Below are positions 19,034 to 28,410 of a stretch of 64,000 bases of DNA, piece by piece. This stretch comes from Gemmatimonas phototrophica. Its GTDB lineage: Bacteria > Gemmatimonadota > Gemmatimonadetes > Gemmatimonadales > Gemmatimonadaceae. The stretch spans positions 62,001 to 126,000 of the forward strand of contig CAMBNV010000001.1 of the NCBI GenBank assembly GCA_945869195.1. Direction: 5' to 3'. Each line of letters opens with the position of its first letter. Within the stretch, counting starts at the first letter, position 1. The notes under the pieces are model-generated. The model ran no database searches. It saw only the letters and a list, made by a program, of their open reading frames with translations, and had not been told where the DNA came from. Both the position numbers and the translations under genes were made by a program.

Positions 19034-20266
19034 TCACTTAAACGCCCCCAACCCCGTGACCGCCTGCCCAATAATGAGCGAATGCATGTCATGCGTCCCC
19101 TCATACGTATAGACGCTCTCCAAGTTCGCCATGTGGCGCATGCTGCCGTACTCGGCGAGGATGCCCACGGCGCCGAGTAGACGACGGGCTTCGCGGGCGA
19201 TGTCGGTTGCGATGTCGACGTTGTTGCGTTTGGCCATCGAGACCTGCTGCGGCGTGAAGGTGCCGGCGTCCTTCATGCGGCCAAGATGGAGCGAGAGGAG
19301 CTGCCCCTTTACGATCTCAGTGATCATGTCGGCGAGACGTACCTGCTGGATCTGGAAGCCCGCGATCGGCTTGCCAAACATCACACGGTTCTTGCCGAAT
19401 GAGAGCGCCTCTTCGTAGCAGGCGATCGCGGCACCCAACACGCCCCAGGAGATCCCGTAGCGCGCCTGCGTGAGGCACATGAGCGGGCTCTTCAGACCGC
19501 CGGACTTCGGGAGGATGGCGTCGGCCGGGAGGTGCACGTTGTCAAAGACGAGCTCGCTCGTATCTGACGCGCGGAGGGAAAGCTTGCCCTTTGCGTCCTT
19601 CGCCGTGAAGCCCTTGCTGTCGGTGGGGACGAGAAAGCCGCGGATCGAGCTCCCCTCGTCATCGCCGTCCTCGGTCTTGGCCCAGACCACCGCCACATGG
19701 GCCGTGGAGCCGTTAGTGATCCACATCTTGGCGCCGTTCAGCATCCAGGTCCCGTCGGTCTGCAGCCGCGCACGGGTGATCATCCCGCCGGGATTGGACC
19801 CGTAGTCCGGCTCAGTAAGGCCAAAGCAGCCGATCGTCGTCCCCTTGGCCATCTGCGGGAGCCAATGCGTCTTCTGTTCTTCTGAGCCGAACGCATAGAT
19901 GGGGTACATCACGAGAGCACCCTGCACCGACGCAAACGAGCGAACGCCCGAGTCGCCGCGCTCGAGTTCCTGCATGATGAGCCCGTACATCACGTTGTTC
20001 AGCCCGGCGCAGCCGTACTCCTCGGGGAGATTGGCACCGAAGTAGCCGTTCTCGCCCATCTCAGCGATGAGCTCGCGTGGGAAGCGACCGTCGACGTAGG
20101 CCTGACCGATGATCGGCAGGACCTTCTTGTCGACGAACGCGCGCACCGAATCGCGGACCGCACGCTCCTCTTCGGTGAGGGCGGCGTCGATGTTGAACAG
20201 GTCGCCGTCGCGCGCGCGGAGCTGCGGGGAGGCGAGGAACGTTTCGGAGTCGAGGTCGTTGGACAT
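19034..20266 (-). CDS. gcdH: Glutaryl-CoA dehydrogenase-like acyl-CoA dehydrogenase
   Basis: This 410-residue FAD enzyme fits glutaryl-CoA dehydrogenase, which converts glutaryl-CoA to crotonyl-CoA and CO2 in lysine/tryptophan breakdown and reduces ETF. Diagnostic segments are SFASVQGALVMYPI, GCFGLTEPDYGSNPG, MWITNGS, ARYGISWGVLGA, FGKPIAGFQIQQ and the catalytic Glu in TYEGTHDMHSLIIGQ. These separate it from short-chain acyl-CoA dehydrogenases. The ETF and EtfD encoded at 12914-16715 are the likely electron acceptors. ATG 20264-20266 has no clear Shine-Dalgarno. Confidence 0.9.
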   Translation of the reverse strand: MSNDLDSETFLASPQLRARDGDLFNIDAALTEEERAVRDSVRAFVDKKVLPIIGQAYVDGRFPRELIAEMGENGYFGANLPEEYGCAGLNNVMYGLIMQELERGDSGVRSFASVQGALVMYPIYAFGSEEQKTHWLPQMAKGTTIGCFGLTEPDYGSNPGGMITRARLQTDGTWMLNGAKMWITNGSTAHVAVVWAKTEDGDDEGSSIRGFLVPTDSKGFTAKDAKGKLSLRASDTSELVFDNVHLPADAILPKSGGLKSPLMCLTQARYGISWGVLGAAIACYEEALSFGKNRVMFGKPIAGFQIQQVRLADMITEIVKGQLLSLHLGRMKDAGTFTPQQVSMAKRNNVDIATDIAREARRLLGAVGILAEYGSMRHMANLESVYTYEGTHDMHSLIIGQAVTGLGAFK

Positions 20267-20317
20267 ATGCTTGGGAAAGGGACTCTGGAATCTAACCAGC
20301 GACGTTGCACACCGCCC

Positions 20318-21064
20318 TCAGCACACCGCCCGTTTGGCGCTCGGCACCGCCCCCACCTCGCGACATTTCCTCCGGAAGTCCGCCCCATGATCGACCGGCA
20401 GCGCATTCTCGTGCTGCCACTGGTGCACCATCTCATGCAGGAGCGTCTCGAGTGCCGATGCGAATCCGTCCCGGTGACAGTGGCGCGCCGAGAGCGCGAT
20501 CTCGGCTCCCCCGCCCTGCACGCCCGGCGCGTAGTGCCCAAGCCGGCGCAGCATCCGTCGCGAGACGCGGATCGGCACCGGCCTGAGTCGCGCGCCAAAC
20601 CGTTCACCGTTGAGCCGCGTGTGCCAATCGGCCAGACGTTCCGCGAGCGGCTCGTCGTCGGCATGTGTGCGCTCGGGAGCACGCCTGGGCTTGGTATGGC
20701 GCGGCAGCGGGTAGGCGACAATCGCCTCACGCGCAGCCTGCCGTTCCCATTTGCGCCGCGCCATCACGAAGCGCACGATCTGCACCTGGATCTCGGTCGG
20801 CGCCTCGACGAAGCCCTCGTGTACGCGGAGGTCGAATCCCTTGACGCTTACGAGGATGCTCCGATTCCGCGTGAGGACCACCTGCCGCACATGCGCGAGC
20901 CCGAGTGAGGTCAACTTGTCGAGCAGTCGCGCGGCCCCGCGTTTGGCGTCGGCAGACTCCTCAGCCTCCTCGGCAAGCTCCTCGGCCTCGGCCACCAGGT
21001 CAGGGCCCTCGGCGAAACTCAGGCCGAACCCGAGCTGGAACTGGTCTTCGGGGCGGGCGGTCAT
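20318..21064 (-). CDS. SprT-like zinc metallopeptidase domain protein
   Basis: This 248-residue protein has the SprT/SPRTN-type zinc site LLHEMVHQWQHE at about residue 210, plus DHGADFRRKCREVG, which supplies the third ligand. The N-terminal third is acidic and helical (EAEELAEEAEE) and the middle is Arg-rich (VMARRKWERQAAREAI), which could bind nucleic acid. Eukaryotic SPRTN cuts DNA-protein crosslinks; the role of bacterial SprT-like proteins is poorly known. ATGA overlap with the metallophosphoesterase upstream. Confidence 0.82.
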   Translation of the reverse strand: MTARPEDQFQLGFGLSFAEGPDLVAEAEELAEEAEESADAKRGAARLLDKLTSLGLAHVRQVVLTRNRSILVSVKGFDLRVHEGFVEAPTEIQVQIVRFVMARRKWERQAAREAIVAYPLPRHTKPRRAPERTHADDEPLAERLADWHTRLNGERFGARLRPVPIRVSRRMLRRLGHYAPGVQGGGAEIALSARHCHRDGFASALETLLHEMVHQWQHENALPVDHGADFRRKCREVGAVPSAKRAVC

Positions 21065-21879
21065 CGGGCGAAGACGCGGTCCGGCCGCGGCGTGAAGTCG
21101 CCGGCATCGCGGTCCCAGGTGCAGGCACGCACGGTGAGCGCCTCAGGCCTGATCTCAATCTCTTGGAAGGCGGGCGGTAGCCCCCCGCGCGTACGGTCAG
21201 AGAGCGTGGTGCTATGCGAGACAACCATCCGCCGTCCACCCACCTCCACGGCGTCGATCCGCGTCTGATGATCGTGGCCGTTGAGGACGAGATCCACGCC
21301 CGTGGCGAGCGCTTCGCTGATTCCCTCGGCGCGATTCACAAGCCCCCATCGGTTGGAGAGGTCGCCGCGGAGGAGGTTGTGATGGAAGACCAGCACCTTG
21401 AGGTCGCCGGCCGGTGCGGCCGCGAACAGGGCGCGCGCATGGGCCCACTGTGCGGGCCGGATCGCCCCGACCACGCTCAGGTCGCGCAACCGCGTGGTGA
21501 GCGTATACGGCTGGATGCCGTGGCACGAGTTGAGCCCAACCAGCGTGACGCCCGGGAGTCGCAGCGTGGGCTCGAGGTCATCCGCAATCCACTTGCGATA
21601 CCCACGCAGCATCGGCCAGCGGAATCCAATCCCAATGGGCTTCCACCACCAGGCGACGTCGTGGTTGCCAGGCACCACGAACACCGTCGACACCGCCCGA
21701 GCGCCAGCGAGGAACGCGCCCGCCCCACTGAACTGCCCGCGAAAGTTGCGCTGGGTGAGGTCCCCCACCACGACGACCAGATCGTACCGGCGTTCGGCAA
21801 CGCGCCGTGCGACCGCCGCGAGGTTTGCGGCAACCACGTGGCGCCCAAAGTGGACGTCAGAGATCTGGAGAATGCGCAC
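21061..21879 (-). CDS. Calcineurin-like metallophosphoesterase
   Basis: This 272-residue protein has every motif of the family in order: SDVHFG, VVGDLTQRNF, VPGNHDVAW, VFHHN and LNGHDHQTR. These bind two metals and cleave phosphoesters. The layout resembles cyclic-nucleotide phosphodiesterase (CpdA)-like proteins, but the substrate cannot be assigned. GTG start, 14 bp after the isocitrate dehydrogenase gene; its stop overlaps the SprT-like ATG. Confidence 0.9.
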   Translation of the reverse strand: MRILQISDVHFGRHVVAANLAAVARRVAERRYDLVVVVGDLTQRNFRGQFSGAGAFLAGARAVSTVFVVPGNHDVAWWWKPIGIGFRWPMLRGYRKWIADDLEPTLRLPGVTLVGLNSCHGIQPYTLTTRLRDLSVVGAIRPAQWAHARALFAAAPAGDLKVLVFHHNLLRGDLSNRWGLVNRAEGISEALATGVDLVLNGHDHQTRIDAVEVGGRRMVVSHSTTLSDRTRGGLPPAFQEIEIRPEALTVRACTWDRDAGDFTPRPDRVFAR

Positions 21880-21893
21880 CGAGCGGTCGGTGC

Positions 21894-22919
21894 TCAGCTC
21901 GTGAGCCGCGCGATCACGGCGTCGGTATACTGGTCGGTCGTCGCGGTGCCGCCCACGTCGCCGGTGACCACCGAGCGTTCGCGCAGCGTGGCCTCGATCG
22001 CGGCCCGGATGCGGTTGGCGCGCGGCACGTCGCCCACAAAGTCGAGCAGCTGACAGGCGGCAAGCATCACCGCGGTTGGATTCGCGATCCCCTGGCCCGT
22101 GATGTCGGGCGCGGTCCCGTGCACGGCTTCGAAGATCCCGCAGTCATAGCCGATGTTCGCACCCGGCGTGAGGCCGAGTCCGCCGACGAGCCCTGACGTG
22201 AGGTCCGACAGAATGTCGCCGAAGAGATTGGTCGTGACGATCACGTCATAGGACTCCGGCTTCATCACGAGTTCCATCGCACACGCATCGACGATCTTCT
22301 CGTCGCACGCGACCCGCCCGGCGTACTCGGCAGCGACCATGCGGCCCATCTCGAGGAAGAGGCCCTGTGAGTATTTCAGGATGTTCGCCTTGTGTACGAC
22401 CGTGACACGATTGCGGCCGTGCTTGAGCGCATACTCGAAGGCGTACCGCACGATCCGCTCGGCGCCGAGCCGGGTGATCACCGCCACCGACTGCGCCACC
22501 GCCTGCGGATCAGCGCCAACCTTGATGTAGCTCTCGGCACCGACGTAGAGCCCTTCGGTGTTCTCGCGCACCAGGATGATGTCGACGTTCTCAAACCGCG
22601 AGTTGGTGAGCACCGTCTTGGCCGGGCGCAGATTCGCGTAGAGGTCGAACTCCTTGCGCAGCGCGACGTTGATCGAGCGGAAGCCCTTGCCGACGGGCGT
22701 CTCGAGCGGGCCCTTCAGTGCCAGCTTGGTGCGACGCACCGACGCAAGCGTCATCTCGGGGAGCGGATCGCCATGCGCCTTGACCGCCGCCATGCCAGCG
22801 AGCTGGCGGTCCCAGCAGAACTCGGCGCCGGCCGCCTCGAGCAGGCGCAGCGTGGCCGCGGTAATCGCAGGACCAATCCCGTCGCCTGGGATCAGTGTCA
22901 CTTCACGGGGGGTGCTCAT
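21894..22919 (-). CDS. NAD-type isocitrate/isopropylmalate dehydrogenase family protein
   Basis: This 341-residue beta-decarboxylating dehydrogenase has IPGDGIGPAI, LKGPLETP, the substrate loop VRENTEGLYVGAE, VVHKANILK (catalytic Lys), NLFGDILSDLTSGLVGGLGLTPG and EAVHGTAPDITGQGIANP. RENTEGLYVG favours isocitrate (or homoisocitrate) over isopropylmalate dehydrogenase, and the shorter length fits the NAD-dependent type. In the TCA cycle it would make 2-oxoglutarate. Start ATG 22917-22919; the likely operon runs into the metallophosphoesterase gene. Confidence 0.9.
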   Translation of the reverse strand: MSTPREVTLIPGDGIGPAITAATLRLLEAAGAEFCWDRQLAGMAAVKAHGDPLPEMTLASVRRTKLALKGPLETPVGKGFRSINVALRKEFDLYANLRPAKTVLTNSRFENVDIILVRENTEGLYVGAESYIKVGADPQAVAQSVAVITRLGAERIVRYAFEYALKHGRNRVTVVHKANILKYSQGLFLEMGRMVAAEYAGRVACDEKIVDACAMELVMKPESYDVIVTTNLFGDILSDLTSGLVGGLGLTPGANIGYDCGIFEAVHGTAPDITGQGIANPTAVMLAACQLLDFVGDVPRANRIRAAIEATLRERSVVTGDVGGTATTDQYTDAVIARLTS

Positions 22920-22959
22920 AAGTGGGGTTTTCAGTGGTGCAAAGCCGCGTCTCGCGGCG

Positions 22960-23589
22960 TCAGGGTTCGATGATGAGGTCGGCCAGGCGCGTCGCGAGTC
23001 CGGCGATCAGGCTGGTGCCGCCGGGCGAGAGAAGCTCGCCGGCCCAGACGAGGTTGCGTGCACGCGTGTCGATCATCACGAGCCGCAACACGACCTGCTC
23101 GCCCTGCACGCGGAGCTCCACGGGAATGAGGGCGTAGCGTGCGTCACCGAGTGCGGTGACCGTACGGAGGTTGTCATAGAGCTGCGGCGAGACGTCGCCA
23201 CCGGCCTGGAGTTCGACGCCGCGCAGTCGCCCGACGCCGAGCGCGTACGGGTCGGCCGCATAGGTGGGGTTTCGCTTGGCAGCGCGGGCAATGTCGCCGG
23301 CGAACGCCCACTTATTGCTGAGTCCGCGCGTCTGGAGCACCTCGGCAACGGCCGAGTCGAGCGCGAGACGCGTGGTGGCCCACCGGACTTCACGGCTCCA
23401 GCCCAGCGAATCGGCCTGCCAGAACTGCACCGGCACGATCGCGACGCGAAGCGCCGTGAAGGACGAAAGCGGAGGGCCGGCAACGGGCGCCTGTTTCTCC
23501 TGCGCGCGGGCCACACCGGGCAGGAGCGTCAGGATCGCGGCGAGGGCCAGTTCGGCTGTGCGCAAAAGGGTCAGGGGGTAGATGGACAA
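22960..23589 (-). CDS. Exported protein of unknown function
   Basis: This 209-residue protein has a signal peptide (LALAAILTLLPGVARAQ). The mature part alternates short strands and helices (LRVAIVPVQFW; ALIPVELRVQGEQVVLRLVMID; NLVWAGELLSPG; LADLIIEP), resembling the TolB-N/GNA1162-like fold of periplasmic proteins that scavenge or sense, but no diagnostic motif is present. The furthest start is TTG 23587-23589; a TTG eight codons later is possible. It lies 40 bp upstream of the isocitrate dehydrogenase gene and is divergent from cstA. Confidence 0.65.
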   Translation of the reverse strand: MSIYPLTLLRTAELALAAILTLLPGVARAQEKQAPVAGPPLSSFTALRVAIVPVQFWQADSLGWSREVRWATTRLALDSAVAEVLQTRGLSNKWAFAGDIARAAKRNPTYAADPYALGVGRLRGVELQAGGDVSPQLYDNLRTVTALGDARYALIPVELRVQGEQVVLRLVMIDTRARNLVWAGELLSPGGTSLIAGLATRLADLIIEP

Positions 23590-23726
23590 AGGTGGCGCGT
23601 AGATGAAAAGGGTCGAGTCCGCGCGGAACGAAACGCCGTGCGACCGCCTCCCTTCGGCCTGCGTTCCTCAGAGGACTGCTGCAATCTACTCACCTCCAAC
23701 CCCTGCCGCCCCCGCCGCGTAACTCG

Positions 23727-23732
23727 TAGAAT
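23727..23732 (+). promoter_or_regulatory. -10-like hexamer upstream of cstA
   Basis: TAGAAT (5/6 match to TATAAT) lies 34 bp before the cstA ATG. A convincing -35 box is not seen at 17 +/- 1 bp. The same CGTAGAAT string precedes moxR at 41276. Confidence 0.35.
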
Positions 23733-23766
23733 CGTGGTGTTGCACTCCCCCGAACTCGGACTTTCG

Positions 23767-25827
23767 ATGCCCCGTTGGCTCTCGGCTCTCATTTGGGCCG
23801 TCATCTCCCTGACTGGCGCCGGTGCCATCGGCTTCATCGCGCTGCAGCGAGGTGAGACGATCAACGCCGCCTGGTTGCTCGTGGCCGCGGTCTGCACGTA
23901 CGCCGTCGGATACCGCTTCTACAGCAAGATCATCGCGGCAAAGATCTTCGCGCTCGACCCCACGCGCGCCACTCCTGCCGAGCGGCTGGCCGACGGACGC
24001 GACTATCACCCGACCAATCGGTGGATCGTGTTCGGGCACCACTTCGCCGCGATCGCCGGGCCTGGGCCGCTCGTCGGGCCGACCCTCGCGGCGCAGTTCG
24101 GGTTTCTCCCGGGCGCGCTCTGGATCATCGTGGGCGTGGTGCTCGGTGGCGCGGTACAGGACTGCGTGATCCTCGCCTCGTCGGTGCGGCGGAACGGGAA
24201 GTCCCTGGGCCAGATGGCCAAGGAGGAGATCGGTCCCGTGGCCGGGTACACCGCCCTCGTTGCCGTGCTCGGCATCATGATCATCCTGATCTCGGTGCTG
24301 GCGCTGATAGTGGTAAACGCACTGAAGTCGAGCCCCTGGGGCACGGTCACGATCGGCCTCACAATCCCGATTGCGATGTTCATGGGCCTGTACCTGAAGT
24401 ACCTGCGACCGGGCCGGGTGCTCGAGGTGAGCGCGATCGGCATCGTCTTGTTGATTTTCTCGCTCTATGCGGGGCGCTGGGCGGCTGAGCACGCGGTGCT
24501 CGGACCGATGTTCACGCTCGATGGCGTGACGCTCGCCTACGCGCTGATGGCGTATGGCTTCGCGGCCTCGGTGATCCCCGTCTGGTTGCTCCTCGCGCCG
24601 CGCGACTACCTGTCGGCGTTCGTGAAAATCGGCGTGGTCGTCGCCCTCGGCGTCGGAATCCTGCTTGTGCTCCCGCCGCTGCAGATGCCGGCGATCACGC
24701 CCTTCATCGACGGCTCGGGCCCGGTCTTCGCGGGGAAGGTCTTCCCGTTCGTCTTCATCACGATCGCCTGCGGTGCAATCAGTGGGTTCCACGCGCTCAT
24801 CGCGTCAGGCACGACCCCCAAACTCCTCGAGAACGAGGCCGACGCGCGCTTGATCGGCTATGGCGCGATGCTGACCGAATCGCTGGTGGCGATCATGGCC
24901 CTGATCGCGGCCTGCGTCCTCACGCCCGGCGTCTACTTCGCGATCAACGCCCCGGCCGGCCTAATCGGCACGACGGCCGAGAGCGCGGCCGCGATGATCG
25001 CGACCTGGGGGTTCACGTTGAGCCCGACCGAACTCACGACGCTCGCCGCGCAGGTGCAGGAGTCGAGCCTCCTCTCGCGCACCGGCGGCGCGCCCTCGCT
25101 CGCGGTCGGGATGGCAAAAATCTTCTCTGACCTGCTCGGCGGCGTCACGTCGATGGCCCTCTGGTACCACTTCGCCCTGATGTTCGAGGCGTTGTTCATC
25201 CTCACGACCGTCGACGCCGGCACGCGCGTGGGACGGTTCATGCTCCAAGACCTTCTCAAGCATGCCTGGGCACCGCTCGGACGCGTCTCCTGGTACCCCG
25301 CGGTGGTAATCTCGAGCGCGCTCTTCGTCTCCTGCTGGGGCTTCTTCCTCTATCAGGGCGTCACGGACCCGCTCGGCGGCATCAACTCGCTCTGGCCACT
25401 GTTCGGCATCGCCAACCAGTTGCTCGCCACGATCGCGCTGTGCGTGGGCACCACGGTGATCATTAAGATGGGCAAGGCGAAGTACGCGTGGATGACGATC
25501 CTCCCGATGGTCTGGCTGGTGATCGTGACCATGACCGCGGGCTGGCTCAAGCTGTTCGATCCGAGCCCGCGGCTCGGCTTCCTCGCGCATGCGCGCTGGG
25601 TGGCGGACAAGCTCGCCGCCGGTGAACTGCCGCCGGGTATCGCTGACGCTGCGGGTGCCGCGCGGCTGATCTTCAACGATCGGCTCGACGCCGCGGTCGC
25701 CGCGTTCTTCATGCTCTCGGTGCTCGTGATCCTTGTCGACTCGGTGCGCGAATGGGCCGCGGTGCTCAGCGGCCGAAAACCGATGGTGTCGAGCGAGGAG
25801 CCGTACACGGCGCGCATGGCGGCGTGA
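23767..25827 (+). CDS. cstA: CstA-family pyruvate/peptide transporter
   Basis: This 686-residue inner-membrane protein has about 16-18 transmembrane segments. Family blocks are FALDPTRATPAERLADGRDY, NRWIVFGHHFAAIAGPGPLVGP, GAVQDCVILASSVRRNGKSLG, FITIACGAISGFHALI and LWPLFGIANQLLA. E. coli CstA/BtsT import peptides or pyruvate under starvation. ATG 23767 gives the standard N-terminus. The frame is open ~1.1 kb further upstream, but that is antisense to real genes and rejected. Next genes: an exported S9 peptidase and ybdD. Confidence 0.95.
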   Translation: MPRWLSALIWAVISLTGAGAIGFIALQRGETINAAWLLVAAVCTYAVGYRFYSKIIAAKIFALDPTRATPAERLADGRDYHPTNRWIVFGHHFAAIAGPGPLVGPTLAAQFGFLPGALWIIVGVVLGGAVQDCVILASSVRRNGKSLGQMAKEEIGPVAGYTALVAVLGIMIILISVLALIVVNALKSSPWGTVTIGLTIPIAMFMGLYLKYLRPGRVLEVSAIGIVLLIFSLYAGRWAAEHAVLGPMFTLDGVTLAYALMAYGFAASVIPVWLLLAPRDYLSAFVKIGVVVALGVGILLVLPPLQMPAITPFIDGSGPVFAGKVFPFVFITIACGAISGFHALIASGTTPKLLENEADARLIGYGAMLTESLVAIMALIAACVLTPGVYFAINAPAGLIGTTAESAAAMIATWGFTLSPTELTTLAAQVQESSLLSRTGGAPSLAVGMAKIFSDLLGGVTSMALWYHFALMFEALFILTTVDAGTRVGRFMLQDLLKHAWAPLGRVSWYPAVVISSALFVSCWGFFLYQGVTDPLGGINSLWPLFGIANQLLATIALCVGTTVIIKMGKAKYAWMTILPMVWLVIVTMTAGWLKLFDPSPRLGFLAHARWVADKLAAGELPPGIADAAGAARLIFNDRLDAAVAAFFMLSVLVILVDSVREWAAVLSGRKPMVSSEEPYTARMAA

Positions 25828-25903
25828 CGTTGATCGTATGACTGTATCACGGGCCTAGCTTCTCACGAGCCATACACACGTGCCACCCGACCCCGCCTCC
25901 CGT

Positions 25904-28231
25904 ATGCGACCCCTTCTTGCCGCCCTCGTTCTCCTCGCCGGATCGACCCTCGGCGCCCAGCCGTCATTCGACCTCTCGGTCCGCAACATCATGCGCGGGC
26001 CCGAGCTCTACGGACGGGAGCCAAGCCAGGTGCGCTTCACCGCCGACGGACAATGGATCTACTTCAACTGGCTCCAGGCCGGGGCCCAGTGGAGCGCGGA
26101 AACAAAACCATTCCGTGTCGCGGCCCGAGCGGGCGCCCTCCCCGAGCAGGTTTCGGACGCACACCTGGACTCGATCGCCCCGATGCTCGCCACGGGGCTC
26201 CGGTCGCGCGATGGCCGGTCGGAGGTCGTCACCGCCAACGGTGATCTATTCCTGCGCGTCCGGCGCCCGGCGCTGACACTTCGCCGCCTCACTCAGGCCA
26301 ACGGGAACGAGGCGGACCCCAAGTTCTCGCTCGACGAACGCGAGATCTTCTTCGTCCGCGACAACAACATTTATGCGCTCGACATCGCGGGCGGGCTCAC
26401 ACGTCAGCTCACCGACATCCGGAGCGGTGCCGCCCCCAAGGAGCCCGACGCACCGAAGGGCCAGCGTGCGGCGCTCGCGGCGCAGCAGCGATTGCTCCTA
26501 GAAGTCATCCGCGACGAGATCGCCGCCGACTCCCTGCAGGCTGCGCAGCGCCGCGCCGTTGAAGCGCGACGCCTGCCGGTGGTCTGGATTCCGCAAGCCG
26601 AGCGGATTGGAACAGTGTCCGTCTCTCCCGACGGAAAGAGCGCGCTGATCTCCACCACCACCGCAGCGGTCGGGCAACGCGCCTCTGACGTGCCGGACTA
26701 CGTGAACCCCGACGGCTACGCGCGCATGATCCCGGGGCGCACCAAGGTCGGCGACGCGCAGGGCACGCAGAAGGTCGGCCATCTCGACATCGCGAGCGGC
26801 AAGATCACCTGGCTCAAGCTCACCCTCGACGACAAGGCCGCGGGCGGCGCGCGACTCGGCGACTGGAGTGACGACGGCAAGTATGCCCTGCTCTTCGTCA
26901 CCTCAGCAGACTTCAAGGATCGGTATCTCTGGTCGGTCGCATCGGCCACTGGCACGATGATGATGATCGATGCGCTGCGCGACGAGGCGTGGGTGAACGG
27001 CCCCTGCTTCGGGTGCATCGGCTGGACACCACAGGGCAAGGCTTGGTTCGTCTCCGAGGAGAGCGGCTACTCGCATCTCTACGCCGCGAACGCCGACGGC
27101 AGCGCCAAGCAGACGCTCACCAGCGGCAACTGGGAGGTGCTGCAAGTCGAGCGGGCGAGCGACAACCTGCACTTCGCGATGGTCACGAGCGAGCCCTCGC
27201 CGTTCACGCGGCAGGCCTATCGCATGGCGATGACCGGTGGCGTGCGCACTCGACTCACCGTTGGCGATGGCGGACATGCACCCATCACGAGCCCAGTGGA
27301 CCCGAGCGTCATCGCGACCGTCTACTCCACGGCCAATAGGCCACCGGAGCTCTACCTCGCACGCGCGGGGCAGGCGGCGATGGCGCAGCTCACCGTGTCG
27401 ACGACCCCGGAGTTTCGTTCGTACGCGTGGAAGGTGCCGCCGATCGTGATGCTCGACGGCGAGGATGGGACCAAGGTTCCTGCGCGCGTCTACGACCCCA
27501 AAGCGTTCGGCAAGGCGACCAACGGCGCCGCGGTGATCTTCGTGCACGGTGCGGGCTACCTGCACAACGTGCACAACTGGTGGTCGACCTACTCGCGCGA
27601 GTACATGTTCCATCACCTGCTCGCCGAGCGCGGCTACACGGTCATCGACATCGACTATCGCGGCTCGGCAGGCTACGGCCGTGACTGGCGTACGGCGATC
27701 TACCGGTGGATGGGCGGAAAGGATCTTGACGATCAGGTGAGTGGCTCGAAGTACCTGACCAAGACCTACGGGATCGACCCCGAGCGGATTGGCATCTACG
27801 GTGGGAGCTACGGTGGCTTCATGACCCTGATGGCGCTGTTCACCAAACCGGAATACTTCGGCGCTGGTGCGGGCCTGCGATCGGTCACCGACTGGGCCGG
27901 ATACAATCACGGCTATACGGGCGGGATCCTTAATCTCCCGCAGGACGACACCACCTCGTACCGGAAGTCGTCGCCGATTTTCTTCGCCGAAGGCCTGCAG
28001 GACCCGCTCCTGATCGCGCATGGCATGGTCGACACCAACGTGCAGTTCCAGGACGTGGTCCAGCTCGCGCAACGACTGATCGAACTGGAGAAGACCGGCT
28101 GGGAGATGGCGGTCTATCCGGTGGAGAACCACGGATTCGTGCGGCCAAGCTCATGGAGCGACGAGTATCGCCGTATCCTCGAGCTATTTGACCGGACGAT
28201 CGGACCGAACGGGAGCAAGGTCAAGCGATGA
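25904..28231 (+). CDS. Exported S9 family peptidase (dipeptidyl peptidase IV-like)
   Basis: This 775-residue protein has a signal peptide (RPLLAALVLLAGSTLGAQ), an N-terminal beta-propeller (about residues 30-500; blocks such as FTADGQWIYFNW and ADPKFSLDEREIFFV) and a C-terminal alpha/beta-hydrolase domain. The triad is Ser635 in GIYGGSYGGFM, Asp710 in MVDTNVQF and His743 in VENHGFV. It would release di- or oligopeptides in the periplasm. I chose ATG 25904 for the signal peptide; GTG 25880 is an in-frame alternative. It sits between cstA and ybdD and overlaps the latter by ATGA. Confidence 0.94.
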   Translation: MRPLLAALVLLAGSTLGAQPSFDLSVRNIMRGPELYGREPSQVRFTADGQWIYFNWLQAGAQWSAETKPFRVAARAGALPEQVSDAHLDSIAPMLATGLRSRDGRSEVVTANGDLFLRVRRPALTLRRLTQANGNEADPKFSLDEREIFFVRDNNIYALDIAGGLTRQLTDIRSGAAPKEPDAPKGQRAALAAQQRLLLEVIRDEIAADSLQAAQRRAVEARRLPVVWIPQAERIGTVSVSPDGKSALISTTTAAVGQRASDVPDYVNPDGYARMIPGRTKVGDAQGTQKVGHLDIASGKITWLKLTLDDKAAGGARLGDWSDDGKYALLFVTSADFKDRYLWSVASATGTMMMIDALRDEAWVNGPCFGCIGWTPQGKAWFVSEESGYSHLYAANADGSAKQTLTSGNWEVLQVERASDNLHFAMVTSEPSPFTRQAYRMAMTGGVRTRLTVGDGGHAPITSPVDPSVIATVYSTANRPPELYLARAGQAAMAQLTVSTTPEFRSYAWKVPPIVMLDGEDGTKVPARVYDPKAFGKATNGAAVIFVHGAGYLHNVHNWWSTYSREYMFHHLLAERGYTVIDIDYRGSAGYGRDWRTAIYRWMGGKDLDDQVSGSKYLTKTYGIDPERIGIYGGSYGGFMTLMALFTKPEYFGAGAGLRSVTDWAGYNHGYTGGILNLPQDDTTSYRKSSPIFFAEGLQDPLLIAHGMVDTNVQFQDVVQLAQRLIELEKTGWEMAVYPVENHGFVRPSSWSDEYRRILELFDRTIGPNGSKVKR

Positions 28232-28410
28232 GCGACTGGCTCGCGCGCGCGACCGCCATACTCCGGCGCATCATCGGGGCGCCCGACTACGGCGCGTACG
28301 TGGCCCATCTAAAGGTGTGCCATCCGGAGCGCGCGCCGCTCGCCGAGAGTGACTTCGTCTCGGAACGCCTCGCGGCGCGCTATGATCGGCCGGGGTCGCG
28401 CTGCTGCTGA
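28228..28410 (+). CDS. ybdD: YbdD/YjiX family small protein (CstA partner)
   Basis: This 60-residue protein matches the YbdD/YjiX (DUF466) pattern: IIGAPDYGAYVAHLKVCHPE, then PLAESDFVSERLAARY. In enterobacteria this gene directly follows cstA or btsT, and its product is thought to be needed for transporter function. Here the S9 peptidase is placed between them, with an ATGA overlap. The last 31 bp overlap the 3' end of the convergent MFS gene. Confidence 0.9.
   Translation: MSDWLARATAILRRIIGAPDYGAYVAHLKVCHPERAPLAESDFVSERLAARYDRPGSRCC

Noticed and set aside
22654..23766. Long N-terminal extension of the cstA frame
   Set aside because: Runs antisense through two real genes; the standard CstA N-terminus begins at 23767.
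23686..24792. Minus-strand open frame of 368 codons opposite cstA
   Set aside because: Highly charged low-complexity translation (repeated Asp/Arg/His) antisense to a conserved transporter gene.
26903..28132. Minus-strand open frame of 409 codons opposite the S9 peptidase
   Set aside because: Antisense artefact of high GC; the plus strand has an intact catalytic triad.
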